A DNA stretch of 64,000 nt, taken from NCBI RefSeq assembly GCF_026241895.1, contig NZ_JAPJIV010000009.1, forward strand, positions 62,001-126,000. The letters are read 5' to 3'. Origin of the DNA: Pseudomonas sp. RIT-562. Lineage in GTDB: Bacteria > Pseudomonadota > Gammaproteobacteria > Pseudomonadales > Pseudomonadaceae. The position numbers were made by a program, and so were the translations under genes. The notes under the pieces are model-generated. The model saw nothing but the letters and a program-made list of their open reading frames with translations, searched no databases and was not told the origin of the DNA. Of this stretch, positions 41,877 through 51,219 are shown one piece after another. The stretch's first letter is position 1. Every line of letters begins with the position of its first letter.

Positions 41877-42818
41877 ATGAACATCATTGGCCTTGATGCC
41901 CTGATTTTTGGCGTCGATGACATCCAAGCCTGTACCGATTGCCTGCGTGACTACGGCCTTGCGCCGGTTGCCGTGGGCAGCGAGGGCGGGCGTTTTGAAG
42001 CACTGGACGGTACCGCCGTGATCATTCGCCGAGCGGACGACCCCGGTCTGCCGGCGGCCATTGGCCCGGCGCCGTCCATCCGCGAAACCGTGTACGGCGT
42101 CGCCAGCAAGGCGGACCTTGACGCCATCGAAGACGAACTGGCCCGCGATCGCCAGGTCACCCGCGACCAGGACAACGTGCTGCACAGCGTCGATGACATG
42201 GGCTTTGCCATCGCCTTCCAGGTCACAGTGCGCCGGGCGTACACCGCCCCGGACGACCTGACCAACGCCGCCGGCCACGCGCCGCAGCGACCGCTCAACC
42301 AGCCGGGCATCACCCTGGACATGAGCGCCGCGCCGCGCACCTTGTCGCATGTGGTGTATTTCGTGCCGGACGCCGCCAAGGCCGAGTCGTTCTATGCCGA
42401 GCGCCTGGGATTCAAGACCACCGACACCTTCATCGGCGCCGGGCCGTTCATGCGCCCGGCGGGCTCCGATGATCACCATTGCCTGTTCATGATCCAGACC
42501 CCGCCGCACATGAAGGGCTGCGAACACTTCACCTTCCACATGGGCAGCGGCACCGAAGTGCTGCTGGCCGGTACCCGCTTCGAGCAGAAGGGCTGGACCA
42601 GTTTCTGGGGGCCGGGCCGTCACCTGTTTGGCTCCAACTGGTTCTGGTACTTCAACAGCCCGTTGGGTTGCCACATCGAATACGACGCCGACATGGACAA
42701 GCACGATGACGCCTGGGAGGCACGCCGCGCGCCGCTGTCGGCGGATAACTCGCAGTTGTTCCTGTTCAACTCGAAAGAAAAATGGGCCCCCGGTGGTCCG
42801 CCGCCCAAGCTTGGTTGA
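41877..42818 (+). CDS. VOC-family protein, extradiol dioxygenase-like
   Basis: A 313-residue protein with two vicinal-oxygen-chelate modules: residues ~1-130 (NIIGLDALIFGVDDIQACTD, then LDGTAVIIRR) and ~150-300 (TLSHVVYFVPDAAKAESFYA, ERLGFKTTDTFIGAGPF, DHHCLFMIQTPPHMKG, GCHIEYDADMD). His154 in LSHVV, a His in DDHHCL and Glu in HIEYD would make the 2-His-1-Glu iron site of type I extradiol dioxygenases, so ring cleavage of a catechol-like substrate is plausible; isomerase or lyase activity cannot be excluded. First gene behind the operator at 41696; 3 bp before the Rieske gene. Confidence 0.7.
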   Translation: MNIIGLDALIFGVDDIQACTDCLRDYGLAPVAVGSEGGRFEALDGTAVIIRRADDPGLPAAIGPAPSIRETVYGVASKADLDAIEDELARDRQVTRDQDNVLHSVDDMGFAIAFQVTVRRAYTAPDDLTNAAGHAPQRPLNQPGITLDMSAAPRTLSHVVYFVPDAAKAESFYAERLGFKTTDTFIGAGPFMRPAGSDDHHCLFMIQTPPHMKGCEHFTFHMGSGTEVLLAGTRFEQKGWTSFWGPGRHLFGSNWFWYFNSPLGCHIEYDADMDKHDDAWEARRAPLSADNSQLFLFNSKEKWAPGGPPPKLG

Positions 42819-42821
42819 GCC

Positions 42822-43232
42822 ATGAGTCACAGCGAAGCCTGGCTGTGCAGGGCGCAGGAACTGGAGGACGGGCAGGCGCGCGGATTTGATCCCTGGCAGT
42901 GCGGCAAGGACAGTGTGTTCGCCGTGCGGCATCAGGGGCAGCTGCGGGTTTATCGAAACAGTTGCCCGCATCTGGAGGTGCGCATGGAGTACCGCAAAGA
43001 CCGATTTCTGAGTGCCGACGGCCAGTTGATCGTGTGTTACGCCCACGGTGCGCAGTTTCTCCCGAGCACTGGCGAATGCGTCTACGGCCCGTGTCTGGGC
43101 CAGAAGCTGGAGGCGTTGCCATGGCGCCTGGAGGAGGGCTGGCTGGTGTTGCAAACACCGGGCCGCGCTGCGTCGCCGGCACAGATCGAGGTATCGCGTA
43201 CGGCGATACATCGCATCCTTACTCGCGATTAG
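42822..43232 (+). CDS. Rieske [2Fe-2S] protein
   Basis: A 136-residue single-domain protein. Cluster ligands are in SCPHLEVRM (Cys-x-His) and VCYAHGAQF (Cys-x-x-His), 18 residues apart, followed by STGECVYGPCLGQKLEALPW, a typical ferredoxin-type Rieske loop. Likely an electron carrier for an oxygenase, or an assimilatory nitrite-reductase-like small subunit in fold only. Starts 3 bp after the VOC gene. Its stop lies inside the operator for the next transcript (43192-43234). Confidence 0.8.
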   Translation: MSHSEAWLCRAQELEDGQARGFDPWQCGKDSVFAVRHQGQLRVYRNSCPHLEVRMEYRKDRFLSADGQLIVCYAHGAQFLPSTGECVYGPCLGQKLEALPWRLEEGWLVLQTPGRAASPAQIEVSRTAIHRILTRD

Positions 43233-43234
43233 TC
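43192..43234 (+). promoter_or_regulatory. LysR operator of the monooxygenase operon
   Basis: TATCGCGTACGGCGATA (43192-43208), 15 nt with TCGCATCC, CGCGATTAGTC (43224-43234). It overlaps the end of the Rieske gene and lies 85 bp before the FAD monooxygenase. Confidence 0.68.
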
Positions 43235-43319
43235 AAATCCCTGGTTTGCCGGGAAGCTGGACCCAACGACGCAGTGCCCGACGCTGCATCGAATCACAAG
43301 AATAAGAAGTGAGAATGCC

Positions 43320-44444
43320 ATGAGTGCAGTGAACAACGTTCTGATCGTGGGCGGTGGGATTGGTGGTTTGTGTGCAGCCATCGCGCTGCGACGCAAAGGG
43401 ATTGCCGTGGATTTGATCGAACTCAAATCCGAGTGGACGGTTTACGGCGTCGGGATTATCCAGCAGAGCAACGTGGTCCGCGAGATGGCCAAGCTGGGCG
43501 TGCTCGACGGCTATCTCGATGCGGCCTTTGCCTTCGAAGACGTGGCCATCTACGGCCCGGCCGGGCAGCAATTGGCGCGCATCCCGGGGCAGCGCCTGGC
43601 AGGGCCGCAGTACCCGGCCAACGTCGGCATCTCGCGCCTGGCCTTGCATAAAGTCCTCAGTGAAACCGCCCTGGAACTGGGTGCCAACGTGCGCCTGGGC
43701 CTCAGCGTGGAATCCCTGGAAGACCAGGGGGACAGCGTCGACGTGCTGTTTACCGACGACAGCCGCGGGCGTTACGACCTGGTGATCGGCGCCGATGGCC
43801 TGTTCTCCAAGGTGCGCCAGTTGCTGTTCGGCGACACCTACACGCCGCGCTTCACCGGCCAGGCGGTGTGGCGCTACAACTTCCCGCGCGACCCGCAGAT
43901 CGATCACCTCGCCAACTACCAGAGTGCCGCTGGCAATGCCGGTTTGGTGCCGCTGGCGGGCAACCTGATGTACATGTTCCTGACCTCCCACGAACCCACC
44001 AATCCGTGGATGGCGCCCGCCACCATGGCCGAGCAGATGCGTGAGCGGCTCAAGGGTTTTACCGGGCTGATCGGCGAACTGCGCGAGCAAATCACCGACA
44101 GCAGCCAGGTGGTCTACAAGCCCATGGAAGTGATCTTCGTCAACGAACCCTGGTATCGCGGGCGCGTGCTGTTGATCGGCGACGCCGCCCACGCCACCAC
44201 GCCGCACCTGGGCCAGGGCGCTGGCATGGCCATCGAGGACGCCATCGTACTGAGTGAAGAACTGACCACCGATGCAGGCGTCGAGCAGCAACTGCAGCGC
44301 TTCATGCAACGTCGGTTCGACCGCTGCAAATACATCAGCGAAAGCTCGATATTGGCCGGCGACAAAGAGATGCAGCACGACCGCGACTTCGATCGCATCG
44401 GCTTGGTCAAGCAGATGCTGTCCCGGACGGCCGAGCCGATCTGA
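43320..44444 (+). CDS. FAD-dependent aromatic monooxygenase
   Basis: A 374-residue flavoprotein hydroxylase of the p-hydroxybenzoate hydroxylase fold. VLIVGGGIGGLCAAIALRRK gives the FAD GxGxxG at 8-27, DLVIGADGLFSKVRQLL is the DG motif near 155, and VLLIGDAAHATTPHLGQGAG is the GD motif near 283. It likely inserts one oxygen into a phenolic ring using NAD(P)H. Ribosome binding site GTGAG precedes the ATG. It heads the second transcript of the cluster, which continues into the DUF1302-MMPL module after 57 bp. Confidence 0.85.
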   Translation: MSAVNNVLIVGGGIGGLCAAIALRRKGIAVDLIELKSEWTVYGVGIIQQSNVVREMAKLGVLDGYLDAAFAFEDVAIYGPAGQQLARIPGQRLAGPQYPANVGISRLALHKVLSETALELGANVRLGLSVESLEDQGDSVDVLFTDDSRGRYDLVIGADGLFSKVRQLLFGDTYTPRFTGQAVWRYNFPRDPQIDHLANYQSAAGNAGLVPLAGNLMYMFLTSHEPTNPWMAPATMAEQMRERLKGFTGLIGELREQITDSSQVVYKPMEVIFVNEPWYRGRVLLIGDAAHATTPHLGQGAGMAIEDAIVLSEELTTDAGVEQQLQRFMQRRFDRCKYISESSILAGDKEMQHDRDFDRIGLVKQMLSRTAEPI

Positions 44445-44501
44445 TTTCGCCCGGCAGTTCTTCCTCAGCAGTTACCACTATAAAAACAAGAGGTTAACGC
44501 G

Positions 44502-46199
44502 ATGGTTAGTTCCAAGACTGCGACGCTCGCGCGCCGCCAGGTCAGCTCGTCTGCACCCTTTGGTTTCAGTTTGGCTGCGGCCTTGGTGCTGTGCACCCAG
44601 TCGGCGCAGGCTTTTCAGATCGATACCGGTAACCCGGATTTCAAATTGCGCTGGGACAACACGGTCAAGTACAGCGCCGCCTGGCGCACGCAGGACCCCA
44701 GCAGCAAACTGACTCAAGGCCAGGTGGCGCTCAACCAGGACGATGGCGACCGGGCGTTCAAGAAAGGCCTGATCTCCAACCGCACCGATATTCTTTCCGA
44801 GCTGGACATGTCCTTCCAGGACTTCGGCGCACGCTTGAGTGGCGCGGCGTGGTACGACACCGAATACCAGCAGGACAACGACAACGATGACCCGGCGCGT
44901 GCCAACCAACGCTCGGTGGCCTATGACGAGTTCACCGACGACACTCGCCACCTGCATGGCGGCGACGGCGAATTGCTCGACGCCTTTGTGTACTGGAACG
45001 GCTCAGTCGCCGATCGCGCTACCTCCGTACGCGCCGGGCGGCATGGCCTGATCTGGGGCGAGAGCCTGTTCTTCGGCGCCAACGGCATTGCCGGTGGCAT
45101 GGCCCCGGTGGACGTGGTGAAAGCCCAGTCGGTGCCCAACACCCAATTCAAGGAAATCACCCGGCCAGTCAATCAGCTGTCAGGCACTTTCCAGCTGACC
45201 GACGACGTCTCGCTGGGCGCCTACTACCAGCTCGAATGGGAGGAGACTCGCCTGCCCGGTGCCGGCAGCTACTTCTCCACCAGTGACACCATCGGTGAAG
45301 GCAACGAACGCCTGATCGTCGGCGCGCCGTTCCCGGCATTTCTGGGTGGCAACCCCGCCAGTCCGGCGGCGTTCTTCCACGGCAATGACAAGGAGGCGCG
45401 CAGTTCGGGGCAGGGCGGCCTGCAGTTGAAGTACAGCGCCGAAACCGTCGAGTACGGCCTCTATGCAATCCAGTACCACGACAAGACACCGAAGCTTTAT
45501 CTCAAGCCATCCAGCGGCGCACCGAACTTCGCCACCGGGCAAATCGGTGAGTACTACTGGGTCTACCCCGAAGACATTCGCGCCCTGGGTGCGAGCTTTT
45601 CCACCACCATGGATGAGTACAGCTTCGCCGGTGAAGCGTCGATGCGCTGGAACATGCCGCTTGTATCCAATGGGCAAACCGTTCTGCCGGGCGTGGTGGC
45701 CGACAACGATGACGACGCACTGTACGCGGTCGGACGCACTGCTCACGTCAACCTCAACGTCCTGGCCTCGTTCGGACCGAACTTCCTGGCCAGGGAGTCC
45801 GGATTCGTTGGCGAGATCGCCTGGAACCGCCTGCTCAATGTCACGAAAAACCGCGCGGCCCTGGACCCCAATGCCACGGATGACGGGCTCGGCTTCAAGA
45901 TGGTCTACACCCCGACCTATCGCCAGCTGTTCTCCGGCATCGATATCAGCATTCCGCTGGGTGTCAGCTATTTCCCCCTGGGCAAGTCGGCTGTGGTCAG
46001 TTCGTTCGGCCCGGACAACGGCGGCGACATCAACATCGGCATCACCGCCACCTACCTGGACCGTGTCACTGCGGGGCTGACCTACACGCATTACTACGGC
46101 GCCGAGGACACCAACCTCAACGCGCTCAGCCAGTTCAATTACAAGCAATCGCTGAAGGATCGGGATTACCTGGCCTTTTCCGTCAAGACCACGTTCTAA
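44502..46199 (+). CDS. DUF1302 outer-membrane protein (module copy 2)
   Basis: A 565-residue beta-barrel protein with an intact N-terminus: signal peptide ending LCTQSAQA at about residue 36, then FQIDTGNPDFKLRWDNTVKY, the DUF1302 opening. GRHGLIWGESLFFGANGIAG and YQLEWEETRLPGAGSYF are shared with the broken copy 1, and the C-terminus KTTF fits an outer-membrane barrel. Probably forms a channel for a hydrophobic compound and works with the MMPL permease. AGAGG lies 8 bp before the ATG. Confidence 0.87.
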   Translation: MVSSKTATLARRQVSSSAPFGFSLAAALVLCTQSAQAFQIDTGNPDFKLRWDNTVKYSAAWRTQDPSSKLTQGQVALNQDDGDRAFKKGLISNRTDILSELDMSFQDFGARLSGAAWYDTEYQQDNDNDDPARANQRSVAYDEFTDDTRHLHGGDGELLDAFVYWNGSVADRATSVRAGRHGLIWGESLFFGANGIAGGMAPVDVVKAQSVPNTQFKEITRPVNQLSGTFQLTDDVSLGAYYQLEWEETRLPGAGSYFSTSDTIGEGNERLIVGAPFPAFLGGNPASPAAFFHGNDKEARSSGQGGLQLKYSAETVEYGLYAIQYHDKTPKLYLKPSSGAPNFATGQIGEYYWVYPEDIRALGASFSTTMDEYSFAGEASMRWNMPLVSNGQTVLPGVVADNDDDALYAVGRTAHVNLNVLASFGPNFLARESGFVGEIAWNRLLNVTKNRAALDPNATDDGLGFKMVYTPTYRQLFSGIDISIPLGVSYFPLGKSAVVSSFGPDNGGDINIGITATYLDRVTAGLTYTHYYGAEDTNLNALSQFNYKQSLKDRDYLAFSVKTTF

Positions 46200-46211
46200 G
46201 AGGACTTGCGC

Positions 46212-47600
46212 ATGACCTCCAACAAGAATAATCCGGCATTCAAGCTCAAGGCACTGTGTTTCGCGCTGCTCGCAACCCTGGCCGTCTGCAGCCAGTGGGC
46301 GGTGGCGGCTACGGCTGAAGAAGCGGCCAAATTGTCCAAGAGCCTCACGCCGATGGGCGCCGAGCGTGCGGGCAATGCCGACGGCAGCATTCCTGCCTGG
46401 GATGGCGGTTACACCAAGGTCGACCCTTCGTTCAAACAGGGTGGCAAACGCAGCGATCCGTTCGCAGCGGACAAGCCGCTGTTCAGCATCACCTCGAAGA
46501 ACCTCGCGCAATACAGCAGCAAACTCACCGACGGCACCAAGGAAATGTTCAAGCGTTTCCCCGACACCTATCGCATCGACGTCTACCCGACTCGTCGCTC
46601 CGCAGCGGCGCCGCAGTGGGTGTATGACAACACCCTGAAAAACGCGACCCGCGCCAAACTCGTGGAGAGCAGCGCCGGGCCGGTACCCGAAGGCGCCTTT
46701 GGGGGTATCCCGTTCCCCGTGCCGCACAACGGTGCGGAAGCGATGTGGAACCACGTGCTCAACTGGCGCGGCACCTCGTTGTCGATGCATTTCCGTCACT
46801 ACCTGATGACCGCCGATGGCAAGCAGGTGATGACCACTGACGGCCAGGCGATCCAGGAAATGCCCTACTACTACCAGGACGGCTCCCCTGAATCCTTCAC
46901 CGGCGACTATTGGCTGTTCCGCCTGCTCAACGTCGGGCCGCCATTGCGTGCCGGCGAGCAGATCATGGGCCGCACCAACATCAATGGCGACAAGTCCCAG
47001 GCGCACGTTTACCTGACCGGCCAGCGGCGGGTGCGCAAGCTGCCGAATGCCTGCTGCGACACACCCACTCCAGCGACTGCCGGGGTCATGTCATTCGACG
47101 AATTGAGTGTGTTCCAGGGCCGCATGGACCGCTTCGACTGGAAGCTGATCGGCAAGCAGGAAATGTACATCCCCTACAACACCAACAAGGTGCAAACCGC
47201 AGCCAAGCCGGAGGATCTGTTCCTCGCCCATCACATGAACCCCGACTACGTGCGCTGGGAACTGCACCGCGTTTGGGTCGTGGAAGCCGACCTGGCTCCA
47301 GGCAAACGCCACCAGTTGCCGAAGGGCCGCTACTACCTCGACGAAGACACTTGGCAAGCCATGCTCGGCGACCGCTGGGACGCCAATGGCCAACTGGCCA
47401 AGACCCTGTGGTCGTTGCCAGCGGTGCTCCCGGACTTGCCGGCGCAGGCGCAACTATCCTCGGGCTTCTACGACCTGACCTCCGGCGCCTGGTTCATCCA
47501 GAACGTCTACACCGGCTTGCCTGAGCAGTACGGCGTGGTGGATCGCTACAAGGCTTCGGAGTTTTCGCCAGCGGCAATGGCGGGTGCCGGGGTTCGCTGA
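46212..47600 (+). CDS. DUF1329 protein (module copy 2)
   Basis: A 462-residue exported protein with signal peptide (cleavage near AVA-AT) and the DUF1329 markers AAKLSKSLTPMGAERAGNAD, NADGSIPAWDGG, GIPFPVPHNGAEAMWNHVLN, RRVRKLPNACCDTPTP and WELHRVWVVEADLAPGKRH. Paralogue of 26854-28218 with the same layout. A periplasmic ligand carrier is inferred from the LolA-like fold. It begins 12 bp after the DUF1302 stop. Confidence 0.87.
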   Translation: MTSNKNNPAFKLKALCFALLATLAVCSQWAVAATAEEAAKLSKSLTPMGAERAGNADGSIPAWDGGYTKVDPSFKQGGKRSDPFAADKPLFSITSKNLAQYSSKLTDGTKEMFKRFPDTYRIDVYPTRRSAAAPQWVYDNTLKNATRAKLVESSAGPVPEGAFGGIPFPVPHNGAEAMWNHVLNWRGTSLSMHFRHYLMTADGKQVMTTDGQAIQEMPYYYQDGSPESFTGDYWLFRLLNVGPPLRAGEQIMGRTNINGDKSQAHVYLTGQRRVRKLPNACCDTPTPATAGVMSFDELSVFQGRMDRFDWKLIGKQEMYIPYNTNKVQTAAKPEDLFLAHHMNPDYVRWELHRVWVVEADLAPGKRHQLPKGRYYLDEDTWQAMLGDRWDANGQLAKTLWSLPAVLPDLPAQAQLSSGFYDLTSGAWFIQNVYTGLPEQYGVVDRYKASEFSPAAMAGAGVR

Positions 47601-47605
47601 GTCGG

Positions 47606-47636
47606 ACCGGATCACCCAGTCTTTGGGTGATCCGGT
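47606..47636 (+). promoter_or_regulatory. Strong intra-operon hairpin
   Basis: ACCGGATCACCCA, loop GTCTT, TGGGTGATCCGGT: a perfect 13-bp stem without a T run, between the DUF1329 and YCF48-like genes. A stabilising or processing element is more likely than a terminator. Confidence 0.6.
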
Positions 47637-47660
47637 GTCACAGGGTTTTCGAGGTTGCTG

Positions 47661-48752
47661 ATGAATACAATCGGTAGGTTGATATGCCTTCTGGCACTGC
47701 CGTGGGTGTGGCCTTTGAGCCAGGCGCAGGCCGCCACGGTCGGCGATACATTGAGCACTGCGGCGATGCGATCGCCCCAGGCCCAGCACGCGGTTTTGCT
47801 CGACCTGGCGCGCGCGGGCCAGCGTCTGGTGGCGGTGGGCGAGCGGGGCATCGTGCTGCTCTCCGACGACAACGGCGGCAGCTGGCGTCAGGCCGAGGTG
47901 CCGGTATCGGTCAGCCTCACGGCGGTGCAGTTCGCCGATGCCAACAACGGCTGGGCGGTCGGGCATGCCGGCGTGGTGCTGGTGTCCCATGACGGTGGCG
48001 AGCACTGGGCGGTGCAGCTGGATGGCCGGCGCGCTGCCCAGCTTGAACTGCAGGCGGCGCGCGACGAGCTGCCCGCTGCAATCGACCAGGATGCCGCCGC
48101 CGCACGAGTGCAAACGGCCGAACGCCTGGTCAGTGACGGCCCGGACAAACCATTCCTCGCCCTCAATGTCGTCGACCAGCAGCACGCCCTGATCGTCGGC
48201 GCGTATGGCCTGGCCTTCGCCACTCGTGACGGCGGGCGCAGCTGGCAGTCCCTGGTCGGGCACATCGACAACCCGATGGGCGCACACCTCTACGCCATCG
48301 CACGCCAGGGTGAACGATGGTTTATCGCCGGCGAGCAGGGTTACCTGGCGCGCTCGGACGATGACGCAAAAACATTTGCCGCCCTGGAGAGCCCTTACCC
48401 GGGAAGTTTTTTTGCCCTGCAGATCCGCGACGACGGCACCTTGCTGGCGGCCGGCTTGAAGGGTAACGCGTTTATCTCGACCGACTTCGGTGACAGCTTC
48501 CAGCCTGCGCCGGTGCCGATGCCGGTGTCCTTCAGCGATGCCATTCGCACCGATGACGGTCAGTTGCTGCTGGTCAATCAGGGCGGCGCGCTGTTTCGCA
48601 CTGGTGCCCGGCCGGGTGCGCTGGAGCCCTATGGCAAACCCCTGGGCAAACCCGTCGCCAGTGTGATCCAGGCCGCTGACGGCAGCCTGGTGCTGGCAGG
48701 TTTCACCGGTTTGACCCGCGTCGCGCCGCCAACTGCTAATGCTTCGGAGTGA
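47661..48752 (+). CDS. YCF48-like beta-propeller protein (module copy 2)
   Basis: A 363-residue exported protein, signal peptide ending SQAQA at about residue 23. Propeller boxes: LLSDDNGGSWRQ, VSHDGGEHWAVQ, FATRDGGRSWQSL, ARSDDDAKTFAAL and ISTDFGDSFQPA. Paralogue of the copy-1 protein at 28382-29458. GAGG lies 6 bp before ATG 47661. Its end overlaps the long frame of the MMPL gene only if a non-preferred upstream start is used. Confidence 0.85.
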   Translation: MNTIGRLICLLALPWVWPLSQAQAATVGDTLSTAAMRSPQAQHAVLLDLARAGQRLVAVGERGIVLLSDDNGGSWRQAEVPVSVSLTAVQFADANNGWAVGHAGVVLVSHDGGEHWAVQLDGRRAAQLELQAARDELPAAIDQDAAAARVQTAERLVSDGPDKPFLALNVVDQQHALIVGAYGLAFATRDGGRSWQSLVGHIDNPMGAHLYAIARQGERWFIAGEQGYLARSDDDAKTFAALESPYPGSFFALQIRDDGTLLAAGLKGNAFISTDFGDSFQPAPVPMPVSFSDAIRTDDGQLLLVNQGGALFRTGARPGALEPYGKPLGKPVASVIQAADGSLVLAGFTGLTRVAPPTANASE

Positions 48753-48756
48753 GGAT

Positions 48757-51219
48757 ATGAAGTCTTTCGACAACGCCACGGCCAGCCTGGCGAATTTCGA
48801 TCCACGCTCCGGCTCGGTGGTGGAGCGCACCTTGTTCAACCACCGGTTGTGGGTGCTGCTGGTGTGCGTGATCACCACGCTGTTCCTCGGTTATCAGGCG
48901 ACGCGTATCGAGTTGAACGCCAGCTTCGAGAAGATGATCCCAACGCAGCAGCCGTACATCGCCAACTACCTTGAGCACCAGAAGCAGCTCAGTGGCCTGG
49001 GCAACGCGCTGCGCATCGTCGTGGCCAACCGCAAGGGCGATATCTACGACGCCGACTATCTGAAAACCCTGCAGGCCTTGAGCGACAAGCTCTACCTGCT
49101 GCCGGGTGTCGATCGTGCGTACATGAAGTCGCTGTGGACGCCGGCCACTCGTTGGGTGGCCGTCACCGAAGATGGCCTGGACGGCGGGCCGGTGATTCCC
49201 GACGATTACAGCGGCACCCAAGCCAATCTCGAAGCCCTGCGGCGCAACGTGCAGCGCTCCAATGAACTCGGGCAACTGGTGGCGCTGGATCAGACCTCGA
49301 GCATCATTTATGTACCCTTGCTGGCCACCACTGCAGACGGTCAGCCGCTCAATTACTCGACCTTGTCCGATCAACTGGAGTCGCTGCGCAGCACTTATCA
49401 AAGCGCTGGCATCGACATCCACATCACCGGTTTTGCGAAAAAAGTCGGCGACCTTATAGCCGGCCTGAAGCAGATCCTGCTGTTCTTTGCCGTCGCGATC
49501 CTGATCACCACCGCCGTGCTGTACTGGTACACCCGCTGCCTGCGCAGCACTTTGCTGGTGGTGTTTTGCTCGCTGGTGGCGGTGGTCTGGCAACTCGGTT
49601 TGCTGCCGCTGTTGAACTACCAGCTGGACCCGTATTCGGTGCTGGTGCCGTTCCTGGTGTTCGCCATCGGCATGAGCCACGGCGCGCAAAAAATGAACGG
49701 GATCATGCAGGACATTGGCCGCGGCATGCATCGGGTGGTCGCTGCGCGGTTCACTTTTCGCCGGCTGTTCCTGGCCGGGCTGACGGCGCTGCTGTGTGAC
49801 GCCGTGGGCTTCGCCGTGTTGATGCTGATCAAGATCCAGGTCATCCAGGACCTGGCAGTGATCGCCAGTATTGGCGTGGCCGTGTTGATCTTCACCAACC
49901 TGATTCTGCTGCCGGTGTTGCTGTCCTACGTCGGCGTCACGCCTCGGGCGGCGCAACTGAGCCTCAAGAGCGAACAGACCGAACAGGCCGGCCAGCGTCG
50001 GCATGCGTTCTGGCGTTTTCTCGATCTGTTCACCCAGCGCCGCTGGGCCAGCCTGTGCATCGCCATCAGCCTGGCCCTGGCTGCGGTCGGCTTCCTGGTC
50101 AGCCTGCAACTGAAGATCGGCGACCTGGATGCCGGTGCGCCAGAGCTGCGGGCCGACTCGCAATACAACCAGGACGACGCCTTCCTCACCCGGCATTACG
50201 GCGCCAGCAGTGACCTGTTTGCGGTGATGGTGAAAACCCCCGCTGGCCAATGTGCCCGCTACGACATCCTGGCCAAGGTTGATGCGCTGGATTGGCAATT
50301 GCGCGCGCTCCCCGGGGTGGATTCGACCAACTCGCTGGCGCTGCTCAACCGCCGCATGCTGGTAGGCCTGAGTGAAGGCAGTCCGAAGTGGTACGAGCTG
50401 CAGAACAACCAGGCGATGCTCAACATGATCACCGCCAGCGCGCCCCGTGGCCTGTACAACGAAGATTGCAGCTTGCTGACGTTGTACGCCTACCTCACCG
50501 ACCACAAGGCCGAAACGCTGACTCGGCTGGTCGAGCACGTGGAGGCGTTTGCCGCCGCCAATAACAGCGAAGACGTGCAGTTCCTGTTGGCCGCCGGCAA
50601 TGCCGGCATCGAGGCGGCGACCAATATCGTGGTCAAGCAGGCCAACCGCGAGATGCTGTTCTGGGTGTACGGCGCGGTGATTGTGTTGTGCCTGATCACC
50701 TTCCGCTCCTGGCGCGCGACGGTATGCGCGGTGATTCCTCTGATGGTCACCTCGATCCTCTGCGAGGCGCTGATGGTCTGGCTGAACATCGGCGTGAAGG
50801 TCGCGACCTTGCCGGTCATCGCCCTCGGGGTCGGCATCGGAGTCGACTATGCGCTGTATGTGATGAGCATTCTGCTCGGTCATCTGCGCCAGGGTGCGAG
50901 CCTGTCCGAAGCCTATTACCGGGCACTGGTGTCCACCGGCAAAGTGGTGATGCTGACCGGCATCACCCTGGCCATTGGCGTGGCCACCTGGATTTTCTCG
51001 CCCATCAAATTCCAGGCCGACATGGGCGTGCTGCTGGCCTTCATGTTCGTCTGGAACATGGTGGGCGCCCTGGTGCTGTTGCCGGCGCTGGCCTACTTCC
51101 TGCTGCCCGTGCGCAGCGCCGCGGCGAGTGCTGCGGTGCCCGTGAGCGGTAGCGCGGCGAAGCAGCCAGTGGCTGACGTCAACCATTTGCGCTCTGAGGA
51201 ACCTTGCCATGGCCGTTGA
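48757..51219 (+). CDS. MMPL/RND-family permease (module copy 2)
   Basis: An 820-residue 12-span permease: NASFEKMIPTQQPYIANYLE, MSHGAQKMNGIMQDIGRGMH, FLAGLTALLCDAVGFAVLML, then GVGIGVDYALYVMSILLGHL and FSPIKFQADMGVLLAFMFVW. Very similar in order and motif to the copy-1 permease. ATG 48757 with GGAGTGAGGAT just before it is preferred to the TTG at 48739. The family exports or imports lipids and hydrocarbons; given the catabolic genes around it, uptake or trafficking of the pathway substrate is a reasonable guess. The stop overlaps the next MFS gene by 11 bp. Confidence 0.88.
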   Translation: MKSFDNATASLANFDPRSGSVVERTLFNHRLWVLLVCVITTLFLGYQATRIELNASFEKMIPTQQPYIANYLEHQKQLSGLGNALRIVVANRKGDIYDADYLKTLQALSDKLYLLPGVDRAYMKSLWTPATRWVAVTEDGLDGGPVIPDDYSGTQANLEALRRNVQRSNELGQLVALDQTSSIIYVPLLATTADGQPLNYSTLSDQLESLRSTYQSAGIDIHITGFAKKVGDLIAGLKQILLFFAVAILITTAVLYWYTRCLRSTLLVVFCSLVAVVWQLGLLPLLNYQLDPYSVLVPFLVFAIGMSHGAQKMNGIMQDIGRGMHRVVAARFTFRRLFLAGLTALLCDAVGFAVLMLIKIQVIQDLAVIASIGVAVLIFTNLILLPVLLSYVGVTPRAAQLSLKSEQTEQAGQRRHAFWRFLDLFTQRRWASLCIAISLALAAVGFLVSLQLKIGDLDAGAPELRADSQYNQDDAFLTRHYGASSDLFAVMVKTPAGQCARYDILAKVDALDWQLRALPGVDSTNSLALLNRRMLVGLSEGSPKWYELQNNQAMLNMITASAPRGLYNEDCSLLTLYAYLTDHKAETLTRLVEHVEAFAAANNSEDVQFLLAAGNAGIEAATNIVVKQANREMLFWVYGAVIVLCLITFRSWRATVCAVIPLMVTSILCEALMVWLNIGVKVATLPVIALGVGIGVDYALYVMSILLGHLRQGASLSEAYYRALVSTGKVVMLTGITLAIGVATWIFSPIKFQADMGVLLAFMFVWNMVGALVLLPALAYFLLPVRSAAASAAVPVSGSAAKQPVADVNHLRSEEPCHGR

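Noticed and set aside
47606..47636. Transcription terminator inside the catabolic operon
   Set aside because: Perfect stem but no T tract on the plus strand, and downstream genes continue the operon with short spacing.
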